DNA of 55,267 nucleotides from Thermoanaerobacter sp. A7A (GCF_000445185.1 NZ_AVAF01000176.1:1-55267); one strand, 5' to 3'. Counted from the first letter of the stretch, positions 33,775 to 43,375 are shown. Program-made: numbers and translations. Notes: generated from the letters alone by a model not told the origin.

Positions 33775-35850
33775 TTATTTATTATTTGCCTTCATAGAAA
33801 CTATTTTGATTTCGTAATCATTTGAAGAAACAATTTTTTTGCTGCTGTCTAAAATCCTGGCTACTAACTTATAATCACCATCCGGCAACTCTTTTGAAGC
33901 AGAATATGTAAACTTGAGTATTTCTTTTACTGTATCCTTTTCAATATTAAAATCCCCACTTTTTATGATAGTTTCATTTCCATCCTTTTTAATTAAAAGT
34001 TCGTATTGATAATTTTCAATGTCCTTATGATAATCATTTATAACGTACAATCTTATTTCTACACCTTTTTCTTTCATCCATGTGTTTCTCATCATTTTTA
34101 CAACCGGAAGTAAAGGCTGGTAGGCTTTCTTTAAAGCAAAATATCCTAACTTTGGTTCTCTATTATAATCAACTATTGACCACGTTATAGAAGGCCAACA
34201 GTCTACAAACATAAACTGGTATATACCGCTTAAATCTTTATATTTATCCAGGCGATATTCTTCAATAGCATATTTTAAAAGTTTAGCTTGATATAGCTGA
34301 GAATTTTTTATAAATTCTTCTAAGTTATTTCCCATCTGTATTTTTGCTACATTAAATGTCTCATCGTATTGAAAATCGTGATACTCCATCTTATCCCAAT
34401 CAGGTGGCCAAGTTTCACCACAAATTTCTTTAGCTATTTTTATGTTAGGCATAGCTTGTGCTCCAAATTCACTTACTATTGGTTTGTAAGGTTTTGTTAT
34501 AAACTCTTCCATAGATGTATAATACCAACCAGGATAAGGATGTTCGCGATAATCAGAGTGCTTATGGACATATCTTGTAGAATCAAGTGCACAGACTGTT
34601 TTATAAAGGACCACATCTAATTCCTCTGTATTTACACTAGGTTCATTATGACAGCACCATATTCCAATAGATGTATGATTATAAAGAGTCTCAACCATGT
34701 CTTTTATTTGGGTTATCGCATTTTCTATGAATCTGTCACTTCGATCGTAACTCCATTGCAACGGAAAATCTTGCCATACAAGTATGCCTTCTTTATCACA
34801 GGCTTCATAAAATTCTTTTCTCGTAATATGAGCATGTACACGAACAGAATTAATATTAGCTTCTTTTATTAGTTTTATATCTTTTTGAATTTTTTTATTT
34901 GTATATTCACTTAGCCATTGAGTAGGTATTATATTTGTACCCCTAATAAAAATTTTCTCATTATTTAACAACCATTCGTTATTAGAAAAATCATATGTAA
35001 AACTTCTTATTCCCACATCCAGCTCTTTACTGTGAATTGATTCGCCTTCTTTGACAAGGCTAACCTTTAAGTGATAAAGGTAAGGCTCCCCTGTGTCCCA
35101 GGTCCACCACAATTTAGGAGACTTAATTGTTATAACAAAATCCTTCTCTTCTATTATATTTTGTATTTCTATTTTACGCTCATATTTCTCCCCATCTATC
35201 TCTATATTTACATCGTAGTTCCCTGGTTTCACGCAATATATATCAGTTTTTATGTTAACTTTGGCAGTACCATCCTTTAAAAGCGTTGGAATCCATTTTA
35301 TATTTTTAATAAAGCATGACGGTCTTAAGTCTATATAAACATTATTCCATATACCACCAGTATTTTTTGTTTGCCCTTGCTCTAGATTCCAACCTCCCGG
35401 TCGCGCATCATGATGGTTTAGTACACCCTTTATTAATACTTTATTATTAGGCCATACCGTTTCTGGGTCTTCCATAGGCGAATTAACAATGACTTTCAAG
35501 ATATTCTGTTCTTTTAAAAGACCTTTTATATTAAACTCAAATGGTTGAAAGTATCCTTCATGGTATCCAATGTATTTTTCATTTAAATAAATTTCTGCAA
35601 AATAATCAATCCCTTCAAAACACAGAAAAGGAAGCTTGTCTTGAATATCATCTAATTTTACAACAAAATACCGAATAAATTCAATTTTTCCTGTGAAGTC
35701 GTGAATACCTGCAATCTCCCAATTATTAGGTATGTCCATTATACCAGCTTTTGGAAGACCTTCTGTGCTTTCAATTAAATCTCCATTTGCACAAATACGG
35801 GTATGAGCTATTGGCCTATACTCCCATTTCCCATTTAAATCAATTTTCAT
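33775..35850 (-). CDS. GH2-family glycosidase
   Basis: The 691-aa cytoplasmic protein shows GH2 order: sugar-binding jelly roll (residues about 1-175), Ig-like domain (about 180-285) and TIM barrel (about 290-590) with acid/base Glu403 in CCHNEPS and nucleophile Glu461 in IVSEFGAQ. A short beta domain ends the protein. It overlaps the upstream GH35 gene by 11 nt and precedes the GH94 gene by 25 nt. GH2 covers beta-galactosidase, -mannosidase, -glucuronidase and some beta-glucosidases; the sequence alone does not decide. In this operon an exo-acting beta-glucosidase or a side-chain remover is most likely. Confidence 0.85.
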   Translation of the reverse strand: MKIDLNGKWEYRPIAHTRICANGDLIESTEGLPKAGIMDIPNNWEIAGIHDFTGKIEFIRYFVVKLDDIQDKLPFLCFEGIDYFAEIYLNEKYIGYHEGYFQPFEFNIKGLLKEQNILKVIVNSPMEDPETVWPNNKVLIKGVLNHHDARPGGWNLEQGQTKNTGGIWNNVYIDLRPSCFIKNIKWIPTLLKDGTAKVNIKTDIYCVKPGNYDVNIEIDGEKYERKIEIQNIIEEKDFVITIKSPKLWWTWDTGEPYLYHLKVSLVKEGESIHSKELDVGIRSFTYDFSNNEWLLNNEKIFIRGTNIIPTQWLSEYTNKKIQKDIKLIKEANINSVRVHAHITRKEFYEACDKEGILVWQDFPLQWSYDRSDRFIENAITQIKDMVETLYNHTSIGIWCCHNEPSVNTEELDVVLYKTVCALDSTRYVHKHSDYREHPYPGWYYTSMEEFITKPYKPIVSEFGAQAMPNIKIAKEICGETWPPDWDKMEYHDFQYDETFNVAKIQMGNNLEEFIKNSQLYQAKLLKYAIEEYRLDKYKDLSGIYQFMFVDCWPSITWSIVDYNREPKLGYFALKKAYQPLLPVVKMMRNTWMKEKGVEIRLYVINDYHKDIENYQYELLIKKDGNETIIKSGDFNIEKDTVKEILKFTYSASKELPDGDYKLVARILDSSKKIVSSNDYEIKIVSMKANNK

Positions 35851-38251
35851 TGATCTTCCCCTCGCTATTGCTCATTTTAAACAATATAGTAGCTTCCTGA
35901 CCTAATATACCAGTTATTTTAACCTTATACATTCCTTTAGAAATGATAATTACATCATTTTTTTCATCTCTCATAGGTTCCCACTTCAATGATTTGAACA
36001 CAACTTTTCCTGTGTCGCCTGTAGAAAGTTTTGTAAATAGCGCAAGATAATTTTTATTTTTCACAATATCATATATTTCCATAGTACTATAAACTATACT
36101 TATATCATCGACTAAGCTACATCCTATAGTAAGCATAACTCCAGACCTTTTAGGTATCACCAATTCCCTTCCATCAAATAAAAAATTGTTATTATATTTA
36201 ATAGTGGTTTTTCTATCTATCTCATCATAATTATTTATAAAAATAAAACTATTTTCCCCATTTTTGCGAATAGTTGCTGATAGGTTTTCATCCTCTAGCC
36301 AAACTACAGGTTTTATTCCTACTTTATCTGCAATTGCACGTATAACATCCAATTTGTAACTGTAGTCATGCTCCATTCCTATACCTAACATTAAGACTTT
36401 CCCTAAACCATAATCTTTTATAAAACCAGAGTATTCTTTTTTCCCGTTTTCCATTGCCCATACCACAGGCTCACCGATACATTCATTTATTACCATTCTC
36501 TGATTCACAAAAACAGAATCTATATTAAGTACATCAACCTGTTCCCAGCCTTTTTTTATATAAAACTCTTTAATCCCAAGAGCATCAGCCAAAATTCTAC
36601 ACTCTTCTCCTTGTAAATTAAATTTAGGGACCGTAGGATAAAGTATCATTATTCCCCCATCTTTTACATACTGCAATAATTTCTTTTGAATTTCTTCATC
36701 CATCCATTTTGTAGAAAATATCCAAAGAGACGGAACTTTATCAACCGGAATTACAGCTTCCTTCATGATATCATAAGCATCAAATGAAATATTTGCTGCC
36801 GTTAATAACCTTCCAATACCGTTATAAAAAAAAGCATCTCTTTCATCAGCAATCTTACTTAATATACCTTTTGTCTGTTCATCATAAACCTCCGTCATAT
36901 AGTAATCTGGATAAAAAGCAATATATGTGTTTATTTCCTTCTGTGCATTTAATAACTGTTTTTCAAAAAGTTTAATCATTTTGCCTATATGTTGAATTTT
37001 AAAATAATGGGGTCTTAAATTTCCTTTAAAGTCAACAGGTGCTTGCCAGTCATGTCTTCGCCCAAAAAGACCTATATCATCATAGTTTTCACCACTTACA
37101 AACATGTAAAAGTTAATTGCATTCATCCCATTTGCTATACAAGTTCGTGTGGCCAAATCTACATCATTTGGGCTTATGCGAGGTCTATCAGATAATCTAC
37201 CTGACTGAAATTCCGCAGAAAATATAGGTTGCTCACTCTGTGAAATTGCATCTGTCAAAGCACAACTTAAAACAAGGTCGTGATATGAATCATAAGATAC
37301 ATGACCAGGATAAAAATCTCCTGCTAATACTACCTCGTCTATTTTTGCAGTCTTATAAAGCTGTGAAAGTCCAATAGGATAATCCATACCTCTGCTGCTC
37401 AATGACAAATCCTTAAAACCATGAATATTTATGATAAACGGCACTTTTATACCACTTTCTACAGCATAATCTCTCAAAATCGAAACATATTCTTTTATAT
37501 ACTCTCTCCAGAACCTTCCCCACTCATAATGTAATTTGATTGCATTATTGTTTAATTTTCCATTTACAAAATCCTTTATTAATTCTGTTATATTATTGTA
37601 GTTAAATTTATAGTTTTTGTTTAATTTATCGACAGAACCATATTTTTTTAGCAAATAGTCTGCAAATTTATTTTGCATGTGTTCACTATAATCAGAAGTA
37701 TTTGTCACCCAATGGAACATTCCTATTTCATTGCACAACTGGTACATTATTATAGGGCCATCCATATCAATTTGGTATTTAGAAATGACATCATTAACTG
37801 ACTGGTACCACTTTTTAACTTTTTCTAAAAAAACAGGATGTTGATAGGTAATAACTTTTGCTGGATGTTCTTTATTATCTCTATCCTTAGCAATTATCTC
37901 TGGATACTTACTTAATAACCATTCAGGAATACCAGAGTTTTTAGTTTCCGCCATAATATAAGGGCCTGGTCTAACTATACAGTATAATCCTTTATCCTTA
38001 ACAAGATTTAAAAATCCATCCAAGTCTCTCTCTTCACGGGTTTTACCATAAAAATCAAATTCACCTTCTTTTACCTCATGCCACAACCACGGTATATAAC
38101 TACTTACAAGATTGCAACCAGCATTTTTAATTTTATCTAACCGATCAGCCCACTCACTTTTCGGGCATCTAAAGTAATGAAGTTCTGCACCATATAGAAA
38201 AACAGGTTCATTGTTTATAATAACCATTTTCTTTTTTATTTCTATCTTCAT
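35840..38251 (-). CDS. GH35-family glycosidase (beta-galactosidase-like), copy B
   Basis: The 803-aa protein shares the plan of copy A at 26881-29292: GAELHYFR (21-28), VRPGPYIMAE (93-102), acid/base candidate Glu175 in QLCNEIG and nucleophile candidate Glu347 in SAEFQSG. Both lack a signal sequence. The residues around the two Glu differ between copies, which suggests different substrates or linkages. It is the first enzyme gene after the LacI regulator, 60 nt downstream. GH35 members active on beta-1,2-glucooligosaccharides are known, so the beta-galactosidase label should be treated as family-level only. Confidence 0.85.
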   Translation of the reverse strand: MKIEIKKKMVIINNEPVFLYGAELHYFRCPKSEWADRLDKIKNAGCNLVSSYIPWLWHEVKEGEFDFYGKTREERDLDGFLNLVKDKGLYCIVRPGPYIMAETKNSGIPEWLLSKYPEIIAKDRDNKEHPAKVITYQHPVFLEKVKKWYQSVNDVISKYQIDMDGPIIMYQLCNEIGMFHWVTNTSDYSEHMQNKFADYLLKKYGSVDKLNKNYKFNYNNITELIKDFVNGKLNNNAIKLHYEWGRFWREYIKEYVSILRDYAVESGIKVPFIINIHGFKDLSLSSRGMDYPIGLSQLYKTAKIDEVVLAGDFYPGHVSYDSYHDLVLSCALTDAISQSEQPIFSAEFQSGRLSDRPRISPNDVDLATRTCIANGMNAINFYMFVSGENYDDIGLFGRRHDWQAPVDFKGNLRPHYFKIQHIGKMIKLFEKQLLNAQKEINTYIAFYPDYYMTEVYDEQTKGILSKIADERDAFFYNGIGRLLTAANISFDAYDIMKEAVIPVDKVPSLWIFSTKWMDEEIQKKLLQYVKDGGIMILYPTVPKFNLQGEECRILADALGIKEFYIKKGWEQVDVLNIDSVFVNQRMVINECIGEPVVWAMENGKKEYSGFIKDYGLGKVLMLGIGMEHDYSYKLDVIRAIADKVGIKPVVWLEDENLSATIRKNGENSFIFINNYDEIDRKTTIKYNNNFLFDGRELVIPKRSGVMLTIGCSLVDDISIVYSTMEIYDIVKNKNYLALFTKLSTGDTGKVVFKSLKWEPMRDEKNDVIIISKGMYKVKITGILGQEATILFKMSNSEGKINEN

Positions 38252-38311
38252 CCAATATTACAACCTTTCCAAAATTTATTATAAAAACTCATTCAATAGT
38301 CATTCTTTTAT

Positions 38312-39313
38312 TTACAATTTAACTTTTTTAGCACCACACGAGTCGCGTATAATTAATTTAGTTTCTAATAAAATAGCTTCTGTAGAAAAATTACCATTCA
38401 AAGCTTGAAAGACTTGTTGTGCTGCTATGACTCCCATTTCTTTCATTGGTTGCCTAACTGTAGTTAAAGCTGGAGTCACATATTCAGACAGTTGTATATC
38501 ATCAAAGCCCACCAAAGCAACATCTTCTCCAATAAGAATGTCAGCCTCTTTAAAGGCTTCAATTACTCCTATTGCCATCTCATCATTTGCCGCAAATATA
38601 GCTTCCGGAATATAGTTTTGTAATAGCATTAATTTACCAGCATGATATCCTCCTTCTTTAGTAAAATTACCTTGATATACCCACTGGTTTGAAAAAGCAA
38701 TGCCACTATCTTCTAACGCTTTTTTATACCCCGCAAAACGTTTCAAATTATCGTATGAATTATTAGGTCCACTTAAATATGCAATTTTACGATGTCCTAA
38801 TGCTATCAAATGTTCAACAGCCTTATACGCTCCTCCTTCATTATCTACTTGAATATTCAACACATATTTTGCTTTAAGAGGGCGATCTAAAAGAACAATA
38901 GGCATATCTTCTCTTGCGGCGCTAATTATCAAATTGTTATCAATATTATGAGCTAAAATAATTATCCCATCAGCTCTTTTTTCTTTGAGAAACTTCACTG
39001 CCGTACTATTTTTACCCCCAAGTGAACTTATGGCTATTAAATCGTAACCGTTTGCAATTGTTATATCTTGAACACCCTTAATAAGCTCTGAATAAAATGG
39101 TCCAGATAAATCAGATAATATTAACCCAATAGTATTTGTTTTACTTAATTTTAGATCTCTAGCAATTCCATTAGGCTGATAATTTAATTGTTTCGCTGCC
39201 GCTAAAACCTTTTCTTTAGTCTCTTGACTTACACGAGGACTATTGTTCAACGCATATGACGCTGTTGAAACTGCTACCCCTGCTAAATTTGCAACATCCT
39301 TTATTGTTGCCAT
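38312..39313 (-). CDS. LacI/GalR family regulator of the glucan-utilisation operons
   Basis: The 333-aa protein starts with a LacI helix-turn-helix (IKDVANLAGVAVSTASYALN) and hinge (YQPNGIARDLKLSKTN), followed by a sugar-sensing domain ending IIRDSCGAKKVKL. A LacI-type palindrome in its own promoter matches the operator of the transporter operon, 12 kb away. It is the first gene of the enzyme operon. The inducer is probably an oligosaccharide or disaccharide released by the encoded enzymes. It differs from the regulator at 3937-4932, whose operator is unrelated. Confidence 0.9.
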   Translation of the reverse strand: MATIKDVANLAGVAVSTASYALNNSPRVSQETKEKVLAAAKQLNYQPNGIARDLKLSKTNTIGLILSDLSGPFYSELIKGVQDITIANGYDLIAISSLGGKNSTAVKFLKEKRADGIIILAHNIDNNLIISAAREDMPIVLLDRPLKAKYVLNIQVDNEGGAYKAVEHLIALGHRKIAYLSGPNNSYDNLKRFAGYKKALEDSGIAFSNQWVYQGNFTKEGGYHAGKLMLLQNYIPEAIFAANDEMAIGVIEAFKEADILIGEDVALVGFDDIQLSEYVTPALTTVRQPMKEMGVIAAQQVFQALNGNFSTEAILLETKLIIRDSCGAKKVKL

Positions 39314-39329
39314 TATACCACCTGCCTTA

Positions 39330-39386
39330 TTGAAACGTTTCGAATTAATTTAATTAAATAATAGCATATTAACTTTTACCTGTCAA
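39330..39386 (-). promoter_or_regulatory. Promoter and operator of the LacI-GH operon
   Basis: TTGACA (39381-39386), a 17-nt spacer and TATTAT (39358-39363) form a strong minus-strand promoter. The operator TTGAAACGTTTCGAA (39330-39344) lies at about +7 to +21 and just upstream of the LacI ribosome site, a position for autorepression. Confidence 0.8.
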
Positions 39387-39403
39387 TAAATTATGTTAAA
39401 AAA

Positions 39404-39600
39404 ATTTTTATGCTGCAAAACTTTATCATATTCCCCGCATAAGTGGCTTTGTATCATCAATTAAAAATATAGATAAGATTTTCAAAAATGAAAGTAATAT
39501 AATGCACTTTGATTTAAATAATTTAAATACTCAACAATATATTGAAAGCCTGCTGTATAAAATGCTAAATATATGCCATCATATTTTATTCTTCGTCCCG
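39404..39600 (+). other. Possible coding remnant between the LacI operon and the DUF624 gene
   Basis: One plus-strand frame stays open for about 60 codons with protein-like composition (LYHIPRISGFVSSIKNIDKI, then NIMHFDLNNLNTQQYIESLL) but has no start codon or ribosome site. It runs into the DUF624 gene on the other strand. It may be the end of a lost gene or chance. No terminator is obvious in this stretch. Confidence 0.25.
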
Positions 39601-40194
39601 TTTTATATACTTCTTAATTATTCCTTCAAAAATCATATCTATTAGATAAGCTGAGCCACTTACCAATATTATAAAAAATAGTATTGGAATAATCTGTATA
39701 ATAAATAATGCAGCTATAAGTATTACAAGTATAAGTATTGTTTGGGGCAAATACCCAAGCCCTAATAAAAAAGAAGTTTTCCATAAGCCAAAAAGTTTCC
39801 CCTCATAATATTGAATCGTCAAAAACGTGTATATCAATGTGATTAAAAACATGAGTCCCATTGACAATAATAAGCCAGCAAGAATATATGCAAAAACTGT
39901 GTTTTGTTGTATAAAAAACCTCACATCTACGTAAAGTATTAAAATAACAGCAACGGTAATCACAAAGTTTATAAGCATCCACGAGAAGTGCTTTGTAAAA
40001 CCCTTCCAAAATTCTCTCCACACGCTGCTTCCTTCATCTTTTCTCAATAAACGTATTGAATGAAAAAGAGCTTCTGTGGATTGAAAAACTGTCACAACAG
40101 GAAGTGAAAATACAATCCACAGAAGATTTAATATCATTAAATCGCTTATAAAATATGCAATATCAAAAAGTTTAGAATCTCTCATTTTTTTCAC
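39586..40194 (-). CDS. DUF624 (YesL-like) membrane protein
   Basis: The 202-aa protein starts with KLFDIAYFISDLMILNLLWI and has about five hydrophobic segments plus a basic C-terminus (IKKYIKRDEE), the pattern of DUF624/YesL proteins. These are often encoded beside sugar ABC transporters; their role is unknown. Here it is the last gene of the hprK-led operon, 2 nt after the acyl-CoA ligase gene, and about 270 nt from the LacI gene. Confidence 0.75.
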   Translation of the reverse strand: MKKMRDSKLFDIAYFISDLMILNLLWIVFSLPVVTVFQSTEALFHSIRLLRKDEGSSVWREFWKGFTKHFSWMLINFVITVAVILILYVDVRFFIQQNTVFAYILAGLLLSMGLMFLITLIYTFLTIQYYEGKLFGLWKTSFLLGLGYLPQTILILVILIAALFIIQIIPILFFIILVSGSAYLIDMIFEGIIKKYIKRDEE

Positions 40195-40196
40195 CT

Positions 40197-41675
40197 TTAC
40201 ATTTGCTTTAGTAGTTTTTTATTAATCTTACCTGTCGGAGTCTTAGGAAGTTCTGACACAAATTCAAAATGCTTTGGAATCTTATATGAAGCCAATTTAT
40301 CCTTTAAAAAGCTTTGAAGCTCTTTTCTATCAGCTTTCGCTCCTTCTTTTAGCACCACAAAAGCTTTGACTTCTTCTCCTTTCAATGGATCACCCACTCC
40401 TATCACAGCAGCTTCTAAAACATCTGGATGTTCTAACAAGGCATCTTCTACTTCCCTCGGATATACGTTGAACCCACCTAATATTATCATGTCTTTTAGT
40501 CTGTCTACAATGTAAAAATATCCGTCTTCATCTTTTTTTGCAAGGTCACCCGTGTGGAGCCAACCACCTCTTAAAGTCTTAGCAGTTTCTTCTGGCATGT
40601 TGTGATAGCCAACCATTATATTAGGTCCTCTTAAAACAAGCTCCCCTACTTCTCCCACAGGAAGTTCATTGTCATTTTCATCCACTATCTTTGCTTCAAC
40701 ACAAGGAAGTGGCAATCCCACAGACCCTGGCTTTCTTATTGCATTAGGCTCTAAAGGATTTAAAAGTGCAACAGGAGCTGCCTCACTTAAACCATAGCCT
40801 TCTACAAGAGGAAAATTGAATTTTTCCTCAAATCCTCTTTGTATCTCAGGGGCTAATGGAGCTCCACCTGATATAGCTAACCTTAAAGCTTTAAATTGTC
40901 CCTTTTCTGCCATTCTCATAAGGACTGCAAACATCGAAGGCACTCCGCAAAATACAGTTACATCTTCTTTTGTCAGTGTCTCCAATGTGTCTTTTGGCAT
41001 AAAACTTTCTTTTATTGTAATAGCAGAACCCAAATAAAATCCAAGAAGTATGTTGACTGTCCAAGAAAAACTGTGAAACAAAGGTAATACGCACAAAAAG
41101 TTATCCTCTGGTCCTAAGTCAGATACATCGTCTAATGCTTTTACATCAGCAATGAAGTTATTGTGAGTAAGCATCGCACCTTTAGGTTTCCCTGTCGTTC
41201 CAGAGGTATATATATACGTACATACTTCGTCTGGTTCTATTTCAACATGTTGAGAAGGACCCATTTTTAAAATTGCATTAATGGTATTTTCATCTAAAAC
41301 GACCACATTTTTGAGATTCAATCTTCCTAATTGAGACTTATCAATTTTTTGAGCTATTAAAGGATGAATGACTATAGTATTAGCACCTGATTCCATAATT
41401 ATATATGCAATTTCTTCAAGTGTAAGCATCATGTTTAGCGGTACAACAATTGCCCCTGCTTTAGATGCTCCCATAAAAGAAAAAATATATTCAGGGCAAT
41501 TAGGAAAACTCAATGCTACTCTATCACCTTTTTTTACACCTATTGATTGAAAGAAAGAAGCGTACTTATCTATGAGAGAGTCAACTTCTCCGTAACTATA
41601 GATTCTATCTTTAAACTTTATTGCAACATGATCGTCAGACACTTTTGCGTTTTTGTGAAGTTCATGAATTTGCAT
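40197..41675 (-). CDS. Acyl-CoA synthetase (AMP-forming), fatty-acid-CoA ligase type
   Basis: The 492-aa cytosolic enzyme has the P-loop-like A3 motif YTSGTTGKPKGAMLTH (about residues 152-167) and the A5 motif EGYGLSEAAP. It also has the hinge region TGDLAKKDEDGYFYIVDRLK, then DMIILGGFNVYPREVE, and the C-terminal catalytic Lys in PKTPTGKINKKLL. It activates a carboxylic acid to acyl-AMP and acyl-CoA. A medium- or long-chain fatty acid is likely, but aromatic or branched acids are possible. It lies 12 nt after the glucokinase gene in the hprK operon, a mixed set with no obvious common pathway. Confidence 0.85.
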   Translation of the reverse strand: MQIHELHKNAKVSDDHVAIKFKDRIYSYGEVDSLIDKYASFFQSIGVKKGDRVALSFPNCPEYIFSFMGASKAGAIVVPLNMMLTLEEIAYIIMESGANTIVIHPLIAQKIDKSQLGRLNLKNVVVLDENTINAILKMGPSQHVEIEPDEVCTYIYTSGTTGKPKGAMLTHNNFIADVKALDDVSDLGPEDNFLCVLPLFHSFSWTVNILLGFYLGSAITIKESFMPKDTLETLTKEDVTVFCGVPSMFAVLMRMAEKGQFKALRLAISGGAPLAPEIQRGFEEKFNFPLVEGYGLSEAAPVALLNPLEPNAIRKPGSVGLPLPCVEAKIVDENDNELPVGEVGELVLRGPNIMVGYHNMPEETAKTLRGGWLHTGDLAKKDEDGYFYIVDRLKDMIILGGFNVYPREVEDALLEHPDVLEAAVIGVGDPLKGEEVKAFVVLKEGAKADRKELQSFLKDKLASYKIPKHFEFVSELPKTPTGKINKKLLKQM

Positions 41676-41687
41676 AATTATCCTCCT

Positions 41688-42626
41688 TTAACTTAATATG
41701 GCAGCACCGATGATCCCTGCATCATTTCCAAGCTCTGCTTTTCTTATGTCAGCATACGGTAAGTCTTTGAATAAAATATTCTCTGCCACTTCTTTTTTAA
41801 GAGGTTTTATGAGAAAATCCCCTGCATTTGCAACTCCGCCACCCAATATTATCACTTCAGGGTCAAACATGTTTATCACATTTACAATCCCAATAGCTAA
41901 GTATTTGACATAGTCATTAAAAATCCTCATGGCGTCTTCATCATACTGCTTCGCAGCATCAATTACGTTTTTAGCCGTTATGCTGTTTATATCTCCATTT
42001 GCAAATTTTAAAATAAGAGAATTGGGATTCTTCTCTACTGCCTTTTTCCCTTCTCTTATTAAAGCAGTTGCTGAAGCATATGTCTCTAAACATCCAATTT
42101 TACCACAGTTACATCTTATACCATTGTCTCCTATCACTATGTGTCCAAGCTCAGGTGCAAAATGATGTGCACCATTGTATATTTTACCATCAAGGATAAA
42201 ACCAGAACCTACTCCTGTTCCTAAGGTAATTGTCACTGAGGACTTAGAACCTTTGCCAGCCCCATATGCTGCTTCTGCCAAAGCTGCTACATTTGCGTCA
42301 TTGTCCATATATATTGGCAAATCAATGTATTTTCTTATTTCTTTTGCAAGAGGAACTTTTGTCCAAAAGAGATTCACCGCTCGTATTACTATGCCTCTTT
42401 CGCTATCTGCTACACCCGGGACTCCTATTCCCATTGACTTAATATCACTTCCACTTAGATTACTCCTCTTAATAAGTTCTATAGCTATATCCGCTATGTC
42501 TTTGGCAACTGCTTCATAACCCCTTTCCGGTTTTGTCGGCCTGCTACCTGTAGCTACTATACGTCCCTCTTCATCCACCAATCCAACAGCAATATTAGTG
42601 CCTCCAAGGTCAACACCAATTCTCAT
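41688..42626 (-). CDS. glcK: ROK-family glucokinase
   Basis: The 312-aa protein has the ATP-binding N-terminus GVDLGGTNIAVGLVDEEG, the catalytic Asp in MDNDANVAALAEA, the ROK signature GTGVGSGFILDGKIYNG and the zinc site CNCGKIGCLE. These features point to a glucokinase rather than a ROK repressor, as no DNA-binding domain is present. It phosphorylates free glucose from oligosaccharide breakdown. Its start overlaps the stop of the PHP gene by 4 nt. Being in the same operon as HPr kinase connects glucose phosphorylation with carbon catabolite control. Confidence 0.88.
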   Translation of the reverse strand: MRIGVDLGGTNIAVGLVDEEGRIVATGSRPTKPERGYEAVAKDIADIAIELIKRSNLSGSDIKSMGIGVPGVADSERGIVIRAVNLFWTKVPLAKEIRKYIDLPIYMDNDANVAALAEAAYGAGKGSKSSVTITLGTGVGSGFILDGKIYNGAHHFAPELGHIVIGDNGIRCNCGKIGCLETYASATALIREGKKAVEKNPNSLILKFANGDINSITAKNVIDAAKQYDEDAMRIFNDYVKYLAIGIVNVINMFDPEVIILGGGVANAGDFLIKPLKKEVAENILFKDLPYADIRKAELGNDAGIIGAAILS

Positions 42627-43360
42627 TCTTCCTCTCCTCCAATTTTCCGTTTTTTCTCTTTAAGATATTCTTTTATTTTTCCAACATCAGTATTAAGCAC
42701 TAAATCTTCAGTTATACCGGCATTCTTAATAACTTTGAGAGCTTCCTCAAACCTTCCTACATCAAAGCTTACATGTGCATCGCTTCCCACAGCAATTTTT
42801 ACTCCCATTTCTTTCGCTTTTTTAGCAATGAGAAAACAATTTTCTTCACTGCCCTTTCTTGAACTTACAAAGGAGCTGTTGTTTATTTCAATAAATTTGC
42901 CATATTCTTTAGCAGCCATTAAAACTTTTTCAATATCTATTGGATAGATGGGATTCCCAGGATGTCCTATTATATCTACATAAGGGTTTTTTATAGCATT
43001 TATAATAGCTTTTGTGTTTCTTTCTATATCGTCACTTGGTTCAAAACACACGTCATGTAAACTGGCAATCACTATATCTAGTTTTTTAAGTATTCCTTCT
43101 GGTAAGTCCAAATTTCCTTCTTCATCCATTATATTAACTTCTACCCCTTTTAATATCTCCACCCCCTCTATTTTTTCAGGTAACACTTTTAAATTTCCAA
43201 AATACCAAAGGTGAGCAGCTCCTGGCATTTTAGGTCCGTGGTCTGTCATACATATAAGTTGAAGCCCTTTTTTATAAGCCTCCCTTGCGTTTTCTGTAAT
43301 AGTGCTGTAAGCGTGACCGCTGGAAATTGTGTGAGTGTGAGTATCCAAAACTAACTTCAA
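42623..43360 (-). CDS. PHP-domain phosphatase (YcdX-like)
   Basis: The 245-aa protein has the metal-binding pattern of PHP phosphoesterases in order: DTHTHT at residues 6-11, MTDHGP, the Glu of GVEVN, a His in SLHDV, GHPGNP and the C-terminal SDAHVS. YcdX-type members hydrolyse small phosphate esters with a trinuclear metal site. The physiological substrate is unknown. It is the second gene of the hprK operon, 15 nt after hprK. Confidence 0.85.
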   Translation of the reverse strand: MKLVLDTHTHTISSGHAYSTITENAREAYKKGLQLICMTDHGPKMPGAAHLWYFGNLKVLPEKIEGVEILKGVEVNIMDEEGNLDLPEGILKKLDIVIASLHDVCFEPSDDIERNTKAIINAIKNPYVDIIGHPGNPIYPIDIEKVLMAAKEYGKFIEINNSSFVSSRKGSEENCFLIAKKAKEMGVKIAVGSDAHVSFDVGRFEEALKVIKNAGITEDLVLNTDVGKIKEYLKEKKRKIGGEEE

Positions 43361-43375
43361 CTTTATCCTCTCCCT

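Noticed and set aside
42175-42519. 114-aa plus-strand open frame
   Set aside because: It is a shadow of the ROK glucokinase gene on the other strand.
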